From: Acetobacteraceae bacterium | Lineage (GTDB): Bacteria; Pseudomonadota; Alphaproteobacteria; Acetobacterales; Acetobacteraceae | NCBI GenBank assembly: GCA_004843165.1 | Contig: CP039459.1 | Location: 1,358,501-1,422,500 of the forward strand | Direction of reading: 5' to 3' | DNA length: 64,000 nucleotides | Part shown: positions 62,309-64,000 of the stretch, piece after piece | How positions within the stretch are numbered: the stretch's first letter is position 1 | How the letters are laid out: each line of letters starts with the position of its first letter | The notes under the pieces: model-generated | Databases searched by the model: none | What the model was told of the DNA's origin: nothing | What the model saw: only the letters and a program-made list of their open reading frames with translations | Program-made: the position numbers and the translations under genes

Positions 62309-64000
62309 ATGGACCCCCAAAAATTTACAGAAAGAAGCCAAGGTTTCCTCCAAGCTGCCCAAACGATCGCTTTGAGAGAGTATCATCCGGAACTGACAAC
62401 AGAACATCTCCTCAAAGCCATGCTCGATGATAAGCAGGGGGCGGCCTCCTCCCTTATTTCCGCTGCTGGCGGAGATCCCGCAACCGTTCGTCGTTTAAAT
62501 GACGAAGCTCTCGCTAAAATTGCACAGGTTAAGGGGAGCGGCGCAGGTCAGCCACAGGCAAAACCTGATTTCATGCGCCTTTTAGATAAGGCAGAACAGG
62601 ACGCAGCGGCAAATGGAGATTCTTTTGTTGCTCAAGATCAGCTTTTAATTACCCTTGCCGAGAGTAAAACGCCTGCCGGCGAAGCCTTGGTGAAGGGGGG
62701 CGCAAGCGCTAAAGCCCTCAAGGCGGCAATGGAAACGATCCGTAAAGGCCGTAAAGTCGATAGCGCCAGTGCCGAAAGTAATTTTGATGCGCTGAAAAAA
62801 TACGCAAGAGATTTAACTTCTCTCGCCCGTGAGGGAAAAATGGACCCTGTAATCGGCCGTGATGAAGAAGTCCGCAGAGCCATGCAGGTTTTGGCACGTC
62901 GTACCAAAAACAATCCTGTTCTCATTGGAGAGCCGGGGGTTGGTAAAACGGCGATTGTCGAAGGGCTTGCCATTCGTATTATAAATGGTGATGTGCCAGA
63001 AGCATTGCGAGATAAGAAATTACTTGCGCTTGATTTGGGCGCAATGGTTGCCGGTGCAAAATATCGTGGCGAATTTGAAGAGCGCCTTAAGGCGGTTTTA
63101 AAAGAAGTCGAAGAGGCCCAAGGAGAAATTATTCTCTTTATTGATGAGTTGCATACGTTGGTTGGGGCAGGAAAAACAGATGGCGCAATGGACGCAGCCA
63201 ATCTGATTAAACCGGAACTGGCCCGTGGTGTCTTGCAATGTATCGGTGCAACGACGCTTGATGAATATAAGAAATATATTGAAAAAGATGCGGCCTTGGC
63301 TCGTCGTTTTCAGGCGGTCATTGTGAATGAGCCGACCGTTGAGGACACCATTTCGATCCTTCGTGGGATTAAAGAAAAGTACGAATTGCATCACGGAGTG
63401 CCGATTACAGATAGTGCCTTGGTGGCGGCGGCAATCCTTTCCAACCGCTATGTGACAGATCGTTTCTTGCCAGATAAAGCGATTGATTTGATTGATGAGG
63501 CCGGAAGTCGTTTGCGAATGCAGTTGGATAGCAAGCCCGAAGCGATTGATGAGCTTGATCGCCGTATCATGCAGTTAAAGATTGAACGTGAGGCAATCCG
63601 TAAGGAAACGGACCCTGCTTCAAAAGACCGCTTGGCGAAGCTTGAGGCTGAGCTTGCCGAGATTGAAGAAAAATCCAACAGCTTAACAGCTGCTTGGAAA
63701 ACGGAAAAAGACCGTGTTGAAGACGTGCGTAATTTAAAAGAAAAGCTAGATCATGCACGTTCCGAAGTTGAAAAAGCGCAACGAGAAGGTAATTTTCAAA
63801 AAGCTTCTGAGTTAATGTATAGCGAAATCCCTTCTTTAGAAAAGAAAATTAAGGAAGCAGAGGAAAAGCAGAAACAGGAAGAGAAAAAAGGTGAACCTTC
63901 AGGGCTTGCGTTAGATGCTGTCACGAATGAAGGCGTTGCCGCCATTGTTTCTCGCTGGACAGGTGTCCCTGTCGATAAAATGCTTGAGGGCGAAAAACAG
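62309..64000 (+). CDS. clpB: ATP-dependent chaperone ClpB (partial, 3' end outside window)
   Basis: The first 564 codons of a Hsp100 disaggregase, starting at ATG 62309 with AAAGGAG 9 bases upstream. The Clp N domain ([18 protein letters not shown]) is followed by the first AAA+ module with Walker [16 protein letters not shown] (about 206-220), Walker [14 protein letters not shown] and [15 protein letters not shown]. The coiled-coil middle domain, starting near [18 protein letters not shown], distinguishes ClpB from ClpA/C. The sequence stops at [10 protein letters not shown], before the second Walker motif. ClpB works with DnaK/DnaJ to rescue aggregates. Confidence 0.96.
   Translation, partial: MDPQKFTERSQGFLQAAQTIALREYHPELTTEHLLKAMLDDKQGAASSLISAAGGDPATVRRLNDEALAKIAQVKGSGAGQPQAKPDFMRLLDKAEQDAAANGDSFVAQDQLLITLAESKTPAGEALVKGGASAKALKAAMETIRKGRKVDSASAESNFDALKKYARDLTSLAREGKMDPVIGRDEEVRRAMQVLARRTKNNPVLIGEPGVGKTAIVEGLAIRIINGDVPEALRDKKLLALDLGAMVAGAKYRGEFEERLKAVLKEVEEAQGEIILFIDELHTLVGAGKTDGAMDAANLIKPELARGVLQCIGATTLDEYKKYIEKDAALARRFQAVIVNEPTVEDTISILRGIKEKYELHHGVPITDSALVAAAILSNRYVTDRFLPDKAIDLIDEAGSRLRMQLDSKPEAIDELDRRIMQLKIEREAIRKETDPASKDRLAKLEAELAEIEEKSNSLTAAWKTEKDRVEDVRNLKEKLDHARSEVEKAQREGNFQKASELMYSEIPSLEKKIKEAEEKQKQEEKKGEPSGLALDAVTNEGVAAIVSRWTGVPVDKMLEGEKQ

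Overview
The window is a 64 kb stretch of a low-GC (low-to-mid 40s percent by eye) alphaproteobacterial chromosome. An Acetobacteraceae-like organism, possibly host-associated, is my best inference. Supporting signs are the neighbour pairs metK-trmB, dcd-murA and dnaK-dnaJ, the etfA-etfB-ETF:ubiquinone oxidoreductase cluster, and several small or lipoprotein families typical of that lineage. No rRNA, integrase, transposase or CRISPR array was seen. One tRNA gene, Ala(CGC), is present.

Layout: 1-1018 holds the tail of nnr and a LysE-type exporter. 1025-12057 is a defence island, almost all on the minus strand. It carries a complete type I restriction-modification system (hsdM, hsdS, hsdR) with a HEPN/MNT toxin-antitoxin pair wedged between hsdM and hsdS, a TIR-domain gene 13 bp upstream of hsdR, a second diverged TIR paralogue downstream, and three unassigned genes. 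The island is bounded on the right by tRNA-Ala (12211-12286). 12478-21986 is core metabolism: yggT, glnA, nhaA, a histidine phosphatase, prs, rfbC/rfbD, gmk, lipoproteins and small proteins. 22151-28438 is one giant autotransporter whose passenger is made of six nearly identical 693-bp tandem units plus a partial seventh.

28735-32214 encodes the electron-transfer flavoprotein branch (EtfA, EtfB, ETF-QO), which passes dehydrogenase electrons to quinone. 32261-38359 holds trmB, metK with a structured leader, dapB, a dnaJ broken by a one-base frameshift, and dnaK. 38617-42539 has two tandem paralogous lipoproteins followed by an overlapping family-4 glycosyltransferase and a 56-residue basic protein. 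42623-57465 is mostly housekeeping: dcd, murA, a LOG protein, two MFS exporters, a Nudix hydrolase, apt, an HtrA protease, a Pmp3-like protein, a SIMPL protein, purA, ftsY with an unusual acidic C-terminal tail, mtaB and dapF. 57768-64000 has a DbpA-type DEAD-box helicase, yqgE (apparently starting at ATT), an AT-rich KAP P-loop NTPase that looks acquired, and the first two thirds of clpB.

The most interesting unit is the island at 1-12 kb. DNA modification and cleavage, a TIR protein with an intact catalytic glutamate, a TIR paralogue without it, and an RNase-type HEPN toxin with its nucleotidyltransferase are interleaved at operon-like spacing, suggesting layered or mutually guarded anti-phage defence. 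The second is the autotransporter repeat, whose near-identity implies recent expansion or active homogenisation.
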